A stretch of DNA of 64,000 bases from JAKFWF01 sp963732635 (GTDB lineage: Bacteria > Pseudomonadota > Alphaproteobacteria > Rhizobiales > Hyphomicrobiaceae), in assembly GCA_963732635.1 (NCBI GenBank), contig CAVTAL010000012.1, forward strand, positions 8,784 through 72,783. Direction: 5' to 3'. Both the position numbers and the translations under genes were made by a program. The notes under the pieces were generated by a model. It did not search any database. It was not told the DNA's origin and was given only the letters and a program-made list of their open reading frames with translations. Below are positions 8,615 to 17,153 of this stretch, one piece after another. Every line of letters starts with the position of its first letter. The first letter of the stretch is position 1.

Positions 8615-9805
8615 GTGACGGTGATGCCGAAGGCGGTCGTCGCGGAATTGTGGTCACAGCGGGCGCGTCGCCTGGTCCATCACGCCTTGGAAGCGGGGTT
8701 CGGTCACTCGCTGACCGGCACCTTCGTGAGCGGCTTCGTGATCTCATTGGCAATGGCGAATGTGCTCGCCTGCGCGGCATGGTCAGTGCCGGATATCCGC
8801 GCGGCGTATGGACCTTGGATCTCGGCCTTCGATGTCGTGTCGGCGCTGATCTTCGGAGGTGAGTACCTGTTGCGTCTATGGTCCTGCACCGAGTTGCCGT
8901 TTTTCGCTCAAGGCGCGCCTTGGCGTGAGCGACTGCGCTATGCGGCGCAGCCGATGCAGGTGGTTGATCTGCTGTCGTTCGTGCCAACCATGGTTGGGTT
9001 GCTTACTGGCATCAGCATGTGGGCGGCGATGATGCTACGCTTCCTCAAGATTGCGCGCTACAGCCCGGCGCTGCATACGCTCGGCCGAGTCATCGCGGCC
9101 GAGCGTGGCGCCCTGTTCGGAGCCCTGGTGATCATGTCTGGGCTTGTGATGTTCGCCGCGACGGTGATGTATTTCATCGAGCGCCACGTGCAGCCGGTGA
9201 CTTTCGGCAGTATTCCGGCGGCGGCCTGGTGGTCGGTGGTGACACTGGCCACAATCGGTTACGGAGACGCGGTGCCGATCACGCCGCTGGGCAAATTGTT
9301 CGCCGGCGTTATGGTGATTGCCGGTATCGCCGCTTTCGCCTTGCCGTTTGGTATCATCGCCACGGGTTTCGGCCGTGAGGCGACGCGGCGCGACTTCCTG
9401 GTGTCGTGGCTGCTGGTGGCACGGGTGCCGTTGTTCGGCGGTCTCGATGCGGCGGCGGTGTCGCAGATCATCACACTGCTGCATTCGCGGACTTTCGAGA
9501 CGGGTGATGTGATCGTCAGGCGCGGCATGCCCGGCGACAGCATGTTCTTCCTGGTCTCCGGCGATGTTATCGTTGAGACCGAAACCGGTGAAGTGCTGTT
9601 GAAGGAGGGCGACTTCTTCGGCGAGATGGCGCTGCTTGAGCATCGGCCGCGCTCCAGTACGGTGCGGGCGTCGACGCGGGTCCGCGCCCTGGTGCTTGAT
9701 CGCGAGGATCTTGAGCGGCTCGCCCGCCGGCATCCGGCGATCATGGCGCGCATTCGCGAGGTGGCCGCCAGCCGGCGCCGCACTGACAAGGGGCAGATCG
9801 CCTGA
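8615..9805 (+). CDS. Cyclic-nucleotide-gated potassium channel (MlotiK1-like)
   Basis: A six-helix K+ channel with a C-terminal cyclic-nucleotide-binding domain, 396 residues from a GTG directly after the permease stop (an ATG at 8624 would remove three residues). Helices S1-S6 span roughly residues 35-250; S4 (MLRFLKIARYS) has few charges, as in the non-voltage-gated MlotiK1. The selectivity filter TIGYGD is at 213-218. The ligand domain covers about 275-375 with the phosphate-binding cassette GEMALLEHRPRSS at 336-348, which binds cAMP/cGMP in relatives. It should sit in the inner membrane and pass K+ when the nucleotide binds. Confidence 0.92.
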   Translation: MTVMPKAVVAELWSQRARRLVHHALEAGFGHSLTGTFVSGFVISLAMANVLACAAWSVPDIRAAYGPWISAFDVVSALIFGGEYLLRLWSCTELPFFAQGAPWRERLRYAAQPMQVVDLLSFVPTMVGLLTGISMWAAMMLRFLKIARYSPALHTLGRVIAAERGALFGALVIMSGLVMFAATVMYFIERHVQPVTFGSIPAAAWWSVVTLATIGYGDAVPITPLGKLFAGVMVIAGIAAFALPFGIIATGFGREATRRDFLVSWLLVARVPLFGGLDAAAVSQIITLLHSRTFETGDVIVRRGMPGDSMFFLVSGDVIVETETGEVLLKEGDFFGEMALLEHRPRSSTVRASTRVRALVLDREDLERLARRHPAIMARIREVAASRRRTDKGQIA

Positions 9806-9808
9806 GGC

Positions 9809-10102
9809 TCAAGCGGCGGCGGCCAGGTTCAAGCGGCGGGCAAGACTTGGCCATTTCAGGGCAATGTGGCGGGCGCACCTGGCCTTCATCCGATGCTTGA
9901 TCGGCGCGAATGCCCAGCGGTCGATCTGGTCGCTCATGCACTTGCAGGCGAGATAGGCGCCGAACGCCTTGGCGAACTCCGCCCAGCTGAGCCGCGGAAA
10001 CCAGACCACGATATCGACGATGTCGAAATCGAGCAGCCACTTGTCGAGCAGACCGGAGAACGGGACGACGATCGCGAGATCGCAGGGAAGAAAAATCGGC
10101 AT
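9809..10102 (-). CDS. Hypothetical protein, 97 aa
   Basis: An open frame of 97 residues, convergent with the channel gene and ending three bases after it. It has a hydrophobic N-terminal third (MPIFLPCDLAIVVPFSGLL), acidic and aromatic residues in the middle and a basic C-terminal third ending in alanines. I do not recognise a family. The composition is protein-like, unlike the arginine/proline-rich shadow frames around it, and the ATG is well placed, but no homology or strong ribosome binding site supports it. Longer overlapping frames on the same strand look like artefacts. Confidence 0.4.
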   Translation of the reverse strand: MPIFLPCDLAIVVPFSGLLDKWLLDFDIVDIVVWFPRLSWAEFAKAFGAYLACKCMSDQIDRWAFAPIKHRMKARCARHIALKWPSLARRLNLAAAA

Positions 10103-10485
10103 CGGGCACCATCCGTTGAGGATCGGGGGTGAAGCCCGGAGGATCGAGGGGTGCGCGGCATGCGGGGCCTGCGAAGGCGACGGAGGTGCGGCGAGGCGTC
10201 AATCGGCGAATGATGGGCAATCCCGCCATTGCGAGTGCGGAGCGATCGGTCGAAATGGAATGAGTGCTGATTGGTTTCTGAAAACTTCCAGCGTCCTTAA
10301 TTTCGCGGAAAGTCATGGCCTTAGGCCAAGTCGGCTCACGTGCGAATGCAACGAAATGCGATGCAATGCATTGAATTGCCATTGAGAAAACGCATCTGCA
10401 ATGTGCAAAATATCGAATACGCCGCACAGGAAAGCATCGAATGCTCGAGCATGGTGATCGCGTCGGCTCGCAAGGTGAAGCGCAA
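10103..10485. other. Relatively AT-rich intergenic region
   Basis: No gene seen. The stretch 10250-10440 is clearly richer in A/T than its surroundings and carries a perfect 11-base palindrome GGCCTTAGGCC around 10317-10327 and several close copies of AATGC/ATGCA between about 10345 and 10420. It probably holds the promoter of the downstream winged-helix gene; a foreign or degenerate origin is possible. Confidence 0.35.
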
Positions 10486-11013
10486 ATGGCCGCTGACGGT
10501 TTTGAACCCGATTTTTCCTCGCCGCTCGTCGCCGCGTTCGAAAAGCATGTGCAACTGCCGCTGATGGCGCAGGCTGGAGCATTTCCCGCCGAGGTGTCGG
10601 GGCTGATCGAAACCTTTCGCAATCGGTTGGCATTGCTGGAGCAATTGGTGCCGGGCCAGCCGGTGGCGCGCGCCACCGTCGCCGCCAACGGCAGTCATGC
10701 CCCGGAGCCACCAATGAGCTTTGCGAACGAGCCCGACGACATCGGCCGCAATCAGCGCAGCCGGGTGCGCGAACTGATGCTGTTGGAAGCGCTTGAGGCC
10801 GAACATCACGCGCTGTCGCTGCCGCAGTTGACGCGGGCGCTGACCGAAGCCGGCTTCGACGACACCAGTGCCGCGATCGTCTCGCAACTGCACCGCCTGA
10901 AGAAGCTCGGTGTCATCGCCCAGCCGGCCAACGGCATGTATGTGCTGACCCAGGATGGCGTGCTGCACGTGCGCGAACTGCGCCGGAACTTTGGCCACTT
11001 GAAGCCGCGTTGA
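10486..11013 (+). CDS. Hypothetical protein with winged-helix-like C-terminus
   Basis: A 175-residue protein of unknown function. The N-terminal half is helical and linker-like; the C-terminal 70 residues (RSRVRELMLLEALEAE, then LPQLTRALTEAGFDDTSAAI, LHRLKKLGVIA and MYVLTQDG) have the helix-helix-wing pattern of a winged helix-turn-helix DNA-binding domain of MarR/PadR style. The start at 10486 is preceded by AAGGTGAA; an ATG at 10441 in frame lacks this. It may be a local regulator, but no target can be named. The amidotransferase gene follows after about 115 bases. Confidence 0.55.
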   Translation: MAADGFEPDFSSPLVAAFEKHVQLPLMAQAGAFPAEVSGLIETFRNRLALLEQLVPGQPVARATVAANGSHAPEPPMSFANEPDDIGRNQRSRVRELMLLEALEAEHHALSLPQLTRALTEAGFDDTSAAIVSQLHRLKKLGVIAQPANGMYVLTQDGVLHVRELRRNFGHLKPR

Positions 11014-11128
11014 AATGGCGACCGGCGCGCTCGCCTGTTCCAATCTCCGCCGTATTCAGCTTCAATATGAGCAGCAGCGAATTCGAGCCCTGGCGCTTGC
11101 GGCCAGGGGTGAAACGGGGATTGCCGCC

Positions 11129-11923
11129 ATGTGCCGCTGGATCGCCTATGTCGGAGAGCCGGTATTCGTCGAGGACTTCGTCTGCGTGCCGTGCCAGTCA
11201 CTGATCGCGCAGTCGCGACGTTCCCGCGAGACGCATGTCGAGACCAACGCCGACGGGTTCGGCATCGGCTGGTACGGCGAGCGGCCGACCCCCGGCGTGT
11301 TTCGCGACATCCGTCCGGCCTGGAGCGACGAGAACCTGAAGAGCCTCGCCCACCAGATCCGCGCGCCGCTCTATTTCGCCCATGTGCGCGCCTCGACCGG
11401 CACCGCCACCACGCGCGCCAACTGCCATCCCTTCAGTCACGGCCGGCACCTGTTCATGCACAACGGCCAGATCGGCGGCTTCGACAAGCTGCGGCGCCGT
11501 TTCGATGCGTTGATCCCGGACGCGCTCTACGAAGCGCGCGGCGGCACCACCGACAGCGAGGCGATCTTCCTCATGATGCTGGGCGATGACCTCGACCGTC
11601 AGCCGAAGGCGGCGTGCGACCGCATGATTGCGACCGTCGCGCGGCTGCAAGCCGAGGCCGGTATCACGGAAGCGTTTCGCTTCACCGCTGCCTGGAGCGA
11701 TGGCAGCACGATCTATGCCGCGCGCTATGCCAGCGACTTGCAGCCGCCGTCGCTCTACACCAAGACGCTCGGCGCCAACGCCGGCATGCTCGTGGTTTCA
11801 GAGCCGCTCGACGATGTCCGCGACGGCTGGCAGGCGGTGCCGCCGCAGAGCTTCGTGACCGTGACGCGCGAGCGCGTTACGGTGGAGCCGATCAGTGTGC
11901 CGATGCTCGCGGCGGTGGCTTGA
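11129..11923 (+). CDS. Class II glutamine amidotransferase (EgtC/YafJ-like)
   Basis: A 264-residue Ntn-type amidohydrolase. The chain begins MCRWIAYVG, so Cys2 becomes the N-terminal nucleophile after methionine removal, which fixes the start at 11129 rather than the upstream in-frame codons. HVRASTGTA and FMHNGQIGGFDKLRRR are the family's glutamine-pocket motifs, and GTTDSEAIF is also conserved. Such proteins hydrolyse gamma-glutamyl amides; EgtC does this in ergothioneine synthesis, but no other egt gene is present. The ABM-fold gene follows after 14 bases, probably co-transcribed. Confidence 0.88.
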   Translation: MCRWIAYVGEPVFVEDFVCVPCQSLIAQSRRSRETHVETNADGFGIGWYGERPTPGVFRDIRPAWSDENLKSLAHQIRAPLYFAHVRASTGTATTRANCHPFSHGRHLFMHNGQIGGFDKLRRRFDALIPDALYEARGGTTDSEAIFLMMLGDDLDRQPKAACDRMIATVARLQAEAGITEAFRFTAAWSDGSTIYAARYASDLQPPSLYTKTLGANAGMLVVSEPLDDVRDGWQAVPPQSFVTVTRERVTVEPISVPMLAAVA

Positions 11924-11937
11924 ACGGGAGGTCGTAG

Positions 11938-12255
11938 ATGCTGGTGGTGGTCGTATTCTTCGAGGCCGAGCAGGATCACATTACTGATCTCGGCATGGCG
12001 CTGTTGGAGCACGCCCGCAACAGCCTCGCGCTGGAAATTGGTTGTCGCCAGTTCAACGTGGCGCAGGACCCAATCGATCCGGCCGGCTATTTTCTCTACG
12101 AAGTCTACGACGACGAGGCGGCCTTCAAGTTCCATTGCGACAGCGACCACTTCGCCGCGATGGCAGCAAAGTGCACGCCGTGGATCGCGTCAAAGAAGGT
12201 ACTGACCTACACCTTGCTGCAAGGCCAGCACGTGCCCGACGCCGGGCGGGCCTGA
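11938..12255 (+). CDS. Antibiotic biosynthesis monooxygenase (ABM/YgiN-like) domain protein
   Basis: A 105-residue protein of the dimeric alpha/beta-barrel ABM fold, shown by an N-terminal beta strand (MLVVVVFFEAEQD), a helix ending in ALEIGCRQFNVAQDP, and FLYEVYDDEAAFKFHCDSDHF. The last element is typical of small quinol monooxygenases such as YgiN and of LsrG-like enzymes. The substrate is unknown. It is closely spaced downstream of the amidotransferase and convergent with the DUF934 gene. Confidence 0.8.
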   Translation: MLVVVVFFEAEQDHITDLGMALLEHARNSLALEIGCRQFNVAQDPIDPAGYFLYEVYDDEAAFKFHCDSDHFAAMAAKCTPWIASKKVLTYTLLQGQHVPDAGRA

Positions 12256-12275
12256 GCGCCATTACTCTGCCGCCG

Positions 12276-12834
12276 TCAACCGCCCGGCTGACAGACCGGC
12301 GCGCACGCCAGCCGAAAGTGTCCGGGCCGACGCTGCGCTGATAAGTATGCGCCACCGCCGGAATCGGCCCGCTGCTCCAGCGCCTCGATGGTGGCCGCAT
12401 TGACGATTTCGAGGGCGTCGAAGCCCGAGCGCAGCATCAATGGCAATTGGTCAAGCAGGACATCGCCGGTGGCGCGGATCTCGCCCTCGAAGCCCCATTG
12501 CTCGCGCAGGCGGCGGGCGGTCGAATAGGCGCGACCGTCAGTGAATTTCGAAAACGACAGCGCGATTACGCCGAGCCGGTCGAGATTGTCGATCGCCGGG
12601 TCGAGTGTGTCGCCTGGCTCGACGCGGATGCCGATCGCCTGGCCATTGGAGGTCAGGCGAAGGCTGCTCGGCGCGCCACCGCTTCAGCGAGACGATGGCG
12701 TGCCCGTTGATCGGCGGTTCCTGATCATCGGCAACCGGTCGCCAGTCGTCGGCAGCGAAACGGTTGTCCTTCCAAAGCCGCGCTTCGGTCGAAGCGGCGC
12801 GCAGCGGCGCCAGTAAAGGCTTGGGCTCAGCCAT
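12276..12834 (-). pseudogene. DUF934 protein, sulfite-reductase partner (frameshifted)
   Basis: DUF934 protein of about 185 residues, usually found directly after ferredoxin-type sulfite/nitrite reductases and thought to help assimilatory sulfate reduction. The N-terminus (MAEPKPLLAPL, INGHAIVSLKRWRAEQ) and the C-terminus (IGIRVEPGDTLDP, FSKFTDGRAYSTARRLRE, GDVLLDQLPLMLRSGFDA) are in different frames. They join if one base is dropped near 12650-12665, giving a full-length family member. The start overlaps the cysI stop by eight bases, so the two are translationally coupled. Sequencing error or true inactivation cannot be separated here. Confidence 0.8.
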
Positions 12835-14528
12835 CGATGGTCTCCAGATCTTCGGCCGGAATGCGATGCGCATCGGCGCCGTAAAGGGCTAAGCGGAACG
12901 GTGTCTTGCCGAGCCGGCGATAGGCTGCGAGGAAAGTTTCCGAGCGATCGAGGCGGCGGTCGAGATAGGTCTCGACGATGGTCTCGATCGCGCCGGGCAG
13001 ATCCTGCGCGGTGAAGCTCGGGCCGACGATGTCGCCGATCTCGGCGTCGTCCTTCGGGCTGCCGCCGAGTGTGACCTGGTAGTGCTCGGTGCCCTTCTTG
13101 TCGACGCCGAGAATGCCGATGTTGCCGGCATGATGATGACCGCAGGCATTGATGCAGCCGGAGATGTTGAGACGGAGCGGCCCGATCGCCTCGGCTTTGA
13201 TCGGGATCGGCGAACTTCTTTGCGATCTCCTGCGCGATCGGAATGGCGCGGGCATTGGCGAGGTTGCAGTAGTCGAGGCCGGGGCAGGCGATGATGTCGG
13301 TGATCAACTCGGTATTGGCGGTGGCGAGGCCGCTCGCGATCAGGCCGTCATACACCGCCGCCAGATCGCGCACGGCGACGTTCGGCAGCACCAAGTTCTG
13401 CTGGTAGGTGACGCGGATCTCGTCGTGAGCAAAGCGTTCGGCAAGTTCGGCGACCGCCTCCATCTGCTCGGCCGAGGCGTCGCCGGGGATCTTGCCCGGC
13501 TCCTTCAGCTGGATGTTGACGATGGCGTGGCCGGGTACCCGATGCGGTGCAACGTTAAGGCGAACCCAGCGATCGAAGCTGTTGTCGGCGCGGCGACGCG
13601 CATCGATGCCGGCATCGCGGGCGGGCGCCTTCTTCAACGGGAGCGGCTTGAAGTGGGCGGCGATGCGCGCCTGCTCATCGGCCGGCAGATCAATCGACGG
13701 AGCATCAAGGGTCGCCCACTCGGCCTCGACTTGCCGGCGGAACTCGTCGAGCCCGAGCGCATTGACGAGGATCTTGATGCGCGCCTTGTAGATGTTGTCG
13801 CGGCGGCCGTGGAGGTTGTAGACCCGCATGATCGCTTCCAGATAGGACAGCAACCGCTCGCGCGGCAGGAAGGCGTTGATCAATTGCGCGACGTAAGGGG
13901 TGCGGCCCTGACCGCCGCCGACATAAACCTTGAAGCCGGTGACGCCCTTCGGACCCTTGACGATTTTCAAGCCGATGTCGTGGAACAGGATAGCGGCGCG
14001 ATCCTCGGCGGCGCCAGTGATTGCGATCTTGAACTTGCGCGGCAGGAACGTGAACTCGGGGTGGATGGTCGACCACTGGCGCAGCACCTCGGCCCACACC
14101 CGTGGGTCCTCGATCTCGTCGGCGGCGACGCCGGCATAGGGGTCTGCAGTGACGTTGCGAATGCAGTTGCCGCTGGTCTGGATGGCGTGCATGTCGACTT
14201 GCGACAACGCATCGAGGATGTCGGGCGCATCTTCCAGGCGAGTCCAGTTGAATTGGATGTTCTGGCGGGTGGTGAAGTGGCCAAAATTGCGGTCCCACTT
14301 GCGCGCGATCAACGCCAGCTGGCGCATCTGTCTGGCTGCCAGCACGCCATAGGGAATGGCGATGCGCAGCATGTAGGCGTGCAGTTGGAGGTAGAGGCCG
14401 TTCTGCAGTCGCAGCGGCTTGAATTGCTCTTCCGTCAGCGCGCCGGACAGGCGGCGCTCGACCTGGCCGCGGAACTGTTGGGCGCGTTCGGTAACGAAGT
14501 CGCGATCGAAATTGTCGTAACGGTACAT
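12827..14528 (-). pseudogene. cysI: Nitrite/sulfite reductase hemoprotein subunit (frameshifted)
   Basis: Siroheme/[4Fe-4S] reductase that takes sulfite to sulfide, or nitrite to ammonia, using electrons from ferredoxin. The start is MYRYDNFDRDF at 14528. FTTRQNIQFNW and SGNCIRNVTADP are typical. The cluster cysteines appear as CPGLDYC (C-x5-C) and CINAC (C-x3-C). A frame change near 13196-13208 separates the two pairs; dropping one base restores a continuous protein of about 566 residues. As written, the product would lack half of its cluster ligands and be inactive. Genomic context (CobA, ferredoxin, DUF934) favours sulfite reduction. Confidence 0.88.
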
Positions 14529-14539
14529 CGGACTGATCC

Positions 14540-14806
14540 TCAGACGCTGGGCACGTGGGCGGCGCGGATCCATTCGCGCACCGACACGGGGCTCGGGCCG
14601 GCGTCGGTAACGCGCACCTGCATGGCGTAAACGGCGGTGACCTCGGTGCGCAACACGGCGTCGAGCGCCTGGGCCTCAAGGGTTTCGAAATCTCCAGAGT
14701 TGGCAGCAACGGTTGCGTCGGCCAGATCGCGAACCCAACGGGCCTCGGGGCCAAGATAGACGACGAGGCCGGAGCGCAGGTCGTTGGCGGTGATGACGCT
14801 AGGCAT
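14540..14806 (-). CDS. DUF2849 family protein
   Basis: A small 88-residue protein with a start at MPSVITANDLRSGLVVYL. In alphaproteobacteria DUF2849 genes sit between the siroheme methyltransferase and the sulfite reductase, exactly as here. It overlaps the end of the upstream gene by eight bases and lies 11 bases before the reductase start. The biochemical role is unknown; a small accessory factor of sulfite reductase is the simplest inference from its fixed context. An upstream in-frame ATG at 14893 would place the start inside the previous gene. Confidence 0.8.
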   Translation of the reverse strand: MPSVITANDLRSGLVVYLGPEARWVRDLADATVAANSGDFETLEAQALDAVLRTEVTAVYAMQVRVTDAGPSPVSVREWIRAAHVPSV

Positions 14807-15611
14807 GGGAGTGCTCCTGCAGCGAGGGCTGGGCGGGGACGCGCGCGATGTGAGTGACACTGCCGGCGGCGGGCAGGCTTGCGACCTCACCAACGATCAA
14901 CAAGGTTGGCCCGGATAGGCCAAGGCTTTCTGGGTTGAGCGAGAGCTGGTCGAGCGAGGTCGCAACTCGACGTTCGTTCGGCTGCGAGGCGCGCTCTATC
15001 GCCATCACCGGCGTTGCCGGCGACCAGGCAGCGGCAATCAGTGTCTCGGCCAGGATGCCGGCGGTGGCGAGGCCCATGTAGACCACGAGCGTCGACCGGC
15101 CATTGGCAAGGGCCGCGAAATCGCATTGATCGAACGCAGGTGCGCCATCGCCAGCCGCGTGGCCGGATAAGAAGGTCACCGAGCGCGATACGTCGCGATG
15201 GGTCAGTGGGATCTGCAGCGACGCCGATGCAGCGGTTGCAGCCGTGATGCCGGGAATGACTTCGACCGGGATGCCGGAAGCACGGAGGATGTCGATCTCC
15301 TCGCCGCCGCGACCGAACACAAACGGATCGCCACCCTTAAGCCTCACGACGGTGTTGCCCTGGCGCGCGAACCACACGATCAAACCGTTGATCTCGGCCT
15401 GGGTCTTTGAATGCCGGCCGCGCGCCTTGGCGACCGATATCACCTGGGCATCGACGCGGGCATGATCGAGCACACCTTGCGAGACGTGGCCGTCATGCAG
15501 AATGACATCGGCATCGCGAATGGCGCGCACCGCCTTCACGGTCAACAAGTCGGGATCGCCGGGGCCGGCACCGACCAGCAGTACGCGTCCGATGGCGTCA
15601 GGTGCTGTCAT
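14799..15611 (-). CDS. cobA: Uroporphyrinogen-III C-methyltransferase
   Basis: SAM-dependent double methylation of uroporphyrinogen III to precorrin-2, the branch point to siroheme and cobalamin. The 270 residues include the SAM/substrate loop VGAGPGDPDLLTVKA at the N-terminus, VVRLKGGDPFVFGRGGEE in the middle and VIPGITAATAASA after it, all hallmarks of CobA/CysG-C. It corresponds to the methyltransferase half of CysG only; the dehydrogenase/ferrochelatase half is absent and would need another gene. Its place in this operon indicates siroheme supply for the reductase. Confidence 0.93.
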   Translation of the reverse strand: MTAPDAIGRVLLVGAGPGDPDLLTVKAVRAIRDADVILHDGHVSQGVLDHARVDAQVISVAKARGRHSKTQAEINGLIVWFARQGNTVVRLKGGDPFVFGRGGEEIDILRASGIPVEVIPGITAATAASASLQIPLTHRDVSRSVTFLSGHAAGDGAPAFDQCDFAALANGRSTLVVYMGLATAGILAETLIAAAWSPATPVMAIERASQPNERRVATSLDQLSLNPESLGLSGPTLLIVGEVASLPAAGSVTHIARVPAQPSLQEHSHA

Positions 15612-15614
15612 GGC

Positions 15615-16007
15615 TCAGCCCGCTACCCAGTTGGTCTGCGGAATCAGACTGTCGGGCTGCAACTCGACTTCGAGGCCGTCGAGTTCGTCCGTCATCATTA
15701 GCTGGCAGGCGAGGCGGGAGGTTTCGTCGGCACCGGGGATCTCGTCGAGCTTGGCGAGTTCCTCATCGGATGGCGGCGGCAAGAGATGTTGCCAGGCTTC
15801 TGGTACACGGACATGGCAAGTGGCGCACACGCAGGCGCCGCCGCACTCGGCCTTGATTGGCAGCCCGTAGGCCCGCATCAAATCCATGATCCGGAAGCCG
15901 GTGGCGGCCTCCGGCTCAAAGTGCGTGCCATCGGTCAGGCGCACATGCAGCTTCAGGAACGCCGGCTCGGTGATGCTGCTGTAACCGTGTGGGACATCGA
16001 AGGGCAT
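15615..16007 (-). CDS. [2Fe-2S] ferredoxin, adrenodoxin-type
   Basis: A 130-residue plant/adrenodoxin-fold ferredoxin. The cluster ligands are in ECGGACVCATCHV (C-x5-C-x2-C) plus the fourth Cys in RLACQL about 36 residues later. The extra cysteine inside the loop is common in Isc-type ferredoxins. The N-terminal 15-20 residues (MPFDVPHGYSS) form a short extension. It leads the sulfite-reduction operon with spacing of only three bases to cobA, so it is a good candidate electron donor to the reductase. Confidence 0.9.
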   Translation of the reverse strand: MPFDVPHGYSSITEPAFLKLHVRLTDGTHFEPEAATGFRIMDLMRAYGLPIKAECGGACVCATCHVRVPEAWQHLLPPPSDEELAKLDEIPGADETSRLACQLMMTDELDGLEVELQPDSLIPQTNWVAG

Positions 16008-16032
16008 GGCGGTAACTCCAAAATTCGATCCC

Positions 16033-16054
16033 TAGAATACAGAAAAATATTCTA
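16033..16054. promoter_or_regulatory. Candidate operator of the ferredoxin-cys operon
   Basis: Inverted repeat TAGAATA-N8-TATTCTA with perfect 7-base arms in a markedly AT-rich stretch (about 16020-16095), 26-47 bases upstream of the ferredoxin start codon. Position and shape suit a repressor or activator site for the sulfur operon. The binding protein is not in the window and is not named here. Confidence 0.45.
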
Positions 16055-16362
16055 AATAATAGGCCATGAAGCATATAAAAATAGAAAATCATTCCTATGC
16101 GAGGCGATAAATTCACCTTCTAGCCGGCAATCTCCCGCCGATGCGCGCATTTCGCTTTGCGGCAAGGTGCGCAAAGCGGTTCCTCCATCCCAGGCCGTAA
16201 AATCGATCGCAACCCGCTTGCGTTAAGGCTATTGCCAGAACGCCGTTATCCATCAAATGAGCATTCTAACTCGCTGATTTTGGACATATTTCGACTTCAT
16301 CAGCAAAGCTCGAAGCCGGGGGCATGTAACTGCGTTCAATCCCCGTCACAAGGAGAGACCGC

Positions 16363-17061
16363 ATGCGAAACAAGATTTCACTCACCGCCTTGACCCTTGC
16401 CGGCTTGATGTCGGCCGGCGCCGCTTCGGCCGCCGATCTCGGCCCCTATCGCCGGGGTTCGGTCAAGGACGCTCCGCCGCCGGTTGCCTATAGTCGGCCG
16501 TTTAGCTGGACCGGCCTCTATGTCGGCGCCCAGGTCGGCTATGGCTGGGGCAATACCGATGCGAGTTCGGGGCCGCTGACCGGCTTTGATCAGTCGTACA
16601 GCTATGACACCAACGGTTGGGTCGGCGGCGTTCATGCCGGCTACAACTGGCAGTTCCAGAATCTCGTCTACGGCATCGAGACCGACATCGAAGCATCGAG
16701 CATCAGTGGCGGCGGACTCGGCTCGCTGGGCTTTGCCCACAATACCGAACTGAACTGGGTCGGCTCGACCCGCGGCCGACTCGGCATCGCCTATGACCGC
16801 ACGCTGTTCTATGCCACCGCCGGTTGGGCCTACGGCGACGTTCGCATCGACAAGACTTTTGCCAGCTACAGCGACGTGCGGCATGGCTGGACCGCCGGTG
16901 CCGGCGTTGAGCACGCGATCAGCGACCGCATGACCATGCGTCTGGAATATCGCTACACCGATCTCGGCTCGACGAATTTTTCGAGCAACAGTGCGAACTC
17001 GATCGACAAGAGCGAAGTCGACTTCCACACGGTTCGTGCAGGCGTAAGCTTCAAGTTCTGA
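16363..17061 (+). CDS. Outer-membrane beta-barrel protein (Omp25/Omp31-like)
   Basis: A 232-residue protein with a clear signal peptide (MRNKISLTALTLAGLMSAG, cleavage near ASAADL). The mature part starts with SWTGLYVGAQVGYGWG, shows alternating aromatic beta-strand patterns (HAGYNWQF, TAGWAYGDVRID, RLEYRYTDLGS) and ends in FKF, with the C-terminal Phe used for outer-membrane assembly. This is the eight-strand Omp25/31-like barrel abundant in Hyphomicrobiales. AAGGAG-type RBS precedes the ATG. It is divergent from the ferredoxin operon and followed by a hairpin terminator. Confidence 0.9.
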   Translation: MRNKISLTALTLAGLMSAGAASAADLGPYRRGSVKDAPPPVAYSRPFSWTGLYVGAQVGYGWGNTDASSGPLTGFDQSYSYDTNGWVGGVHAGYNWQFQNLVYGIETDIEASSISGGGLGSLGFAHNTELNWVGSTRGRLGIAYDRTLFYATAGWAYGDVRIDKTFASYSDVRHGWTAGAGVEHAISDRMTMRLEYRYTDLGSTNFSSNSANSIDKSEVDFHTVRAGVSFKF

Positions 17062-17071
17062 TGTGTTTCTT

Positions 17072-17102
17072 CATGCAAGTGACTCTTGCATGGAATGTTT
17101 TA
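17072..17102 (+). terminator. Rho-independent terminator of the outer-membrane gene
   Basis: Perfect 8-base stem CATGCAAG/CTTGCATG with a 5-base loop, followed within a few bases by a T-rich run (GTTTTA). It lies 11 bases after the stop codon of the barrel protein. Confidence 0.7.
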
Positions 17103-17153
17103 TGCTCGCGTGAAGGGTAGTCGAGCCGCTTGAGTTTGGCTTTGTTGGATGAC

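Noticed and set aside
9741..10688. 315-residue minus-strand frame spanning the channel end and the AT-rich region
   Set aside because: It overlaps the channel and the winged-helix gene and has no domain-like segments; the shorter frame at 9809-10102 is the better candidate.
12276..14528. Programmed ribosomal frameshifting in cysI and DUF934
   Set aside because: Neither break shows a slippery heptamer followed by a structure, and the same kind of break appears in unrelated genes.
13149..14630. 493-residue forward frame opposite cysI
   Set aside because: Shadow frame: cysI motifs on the other strand are unmistakable, and this frame has no family resemblance.
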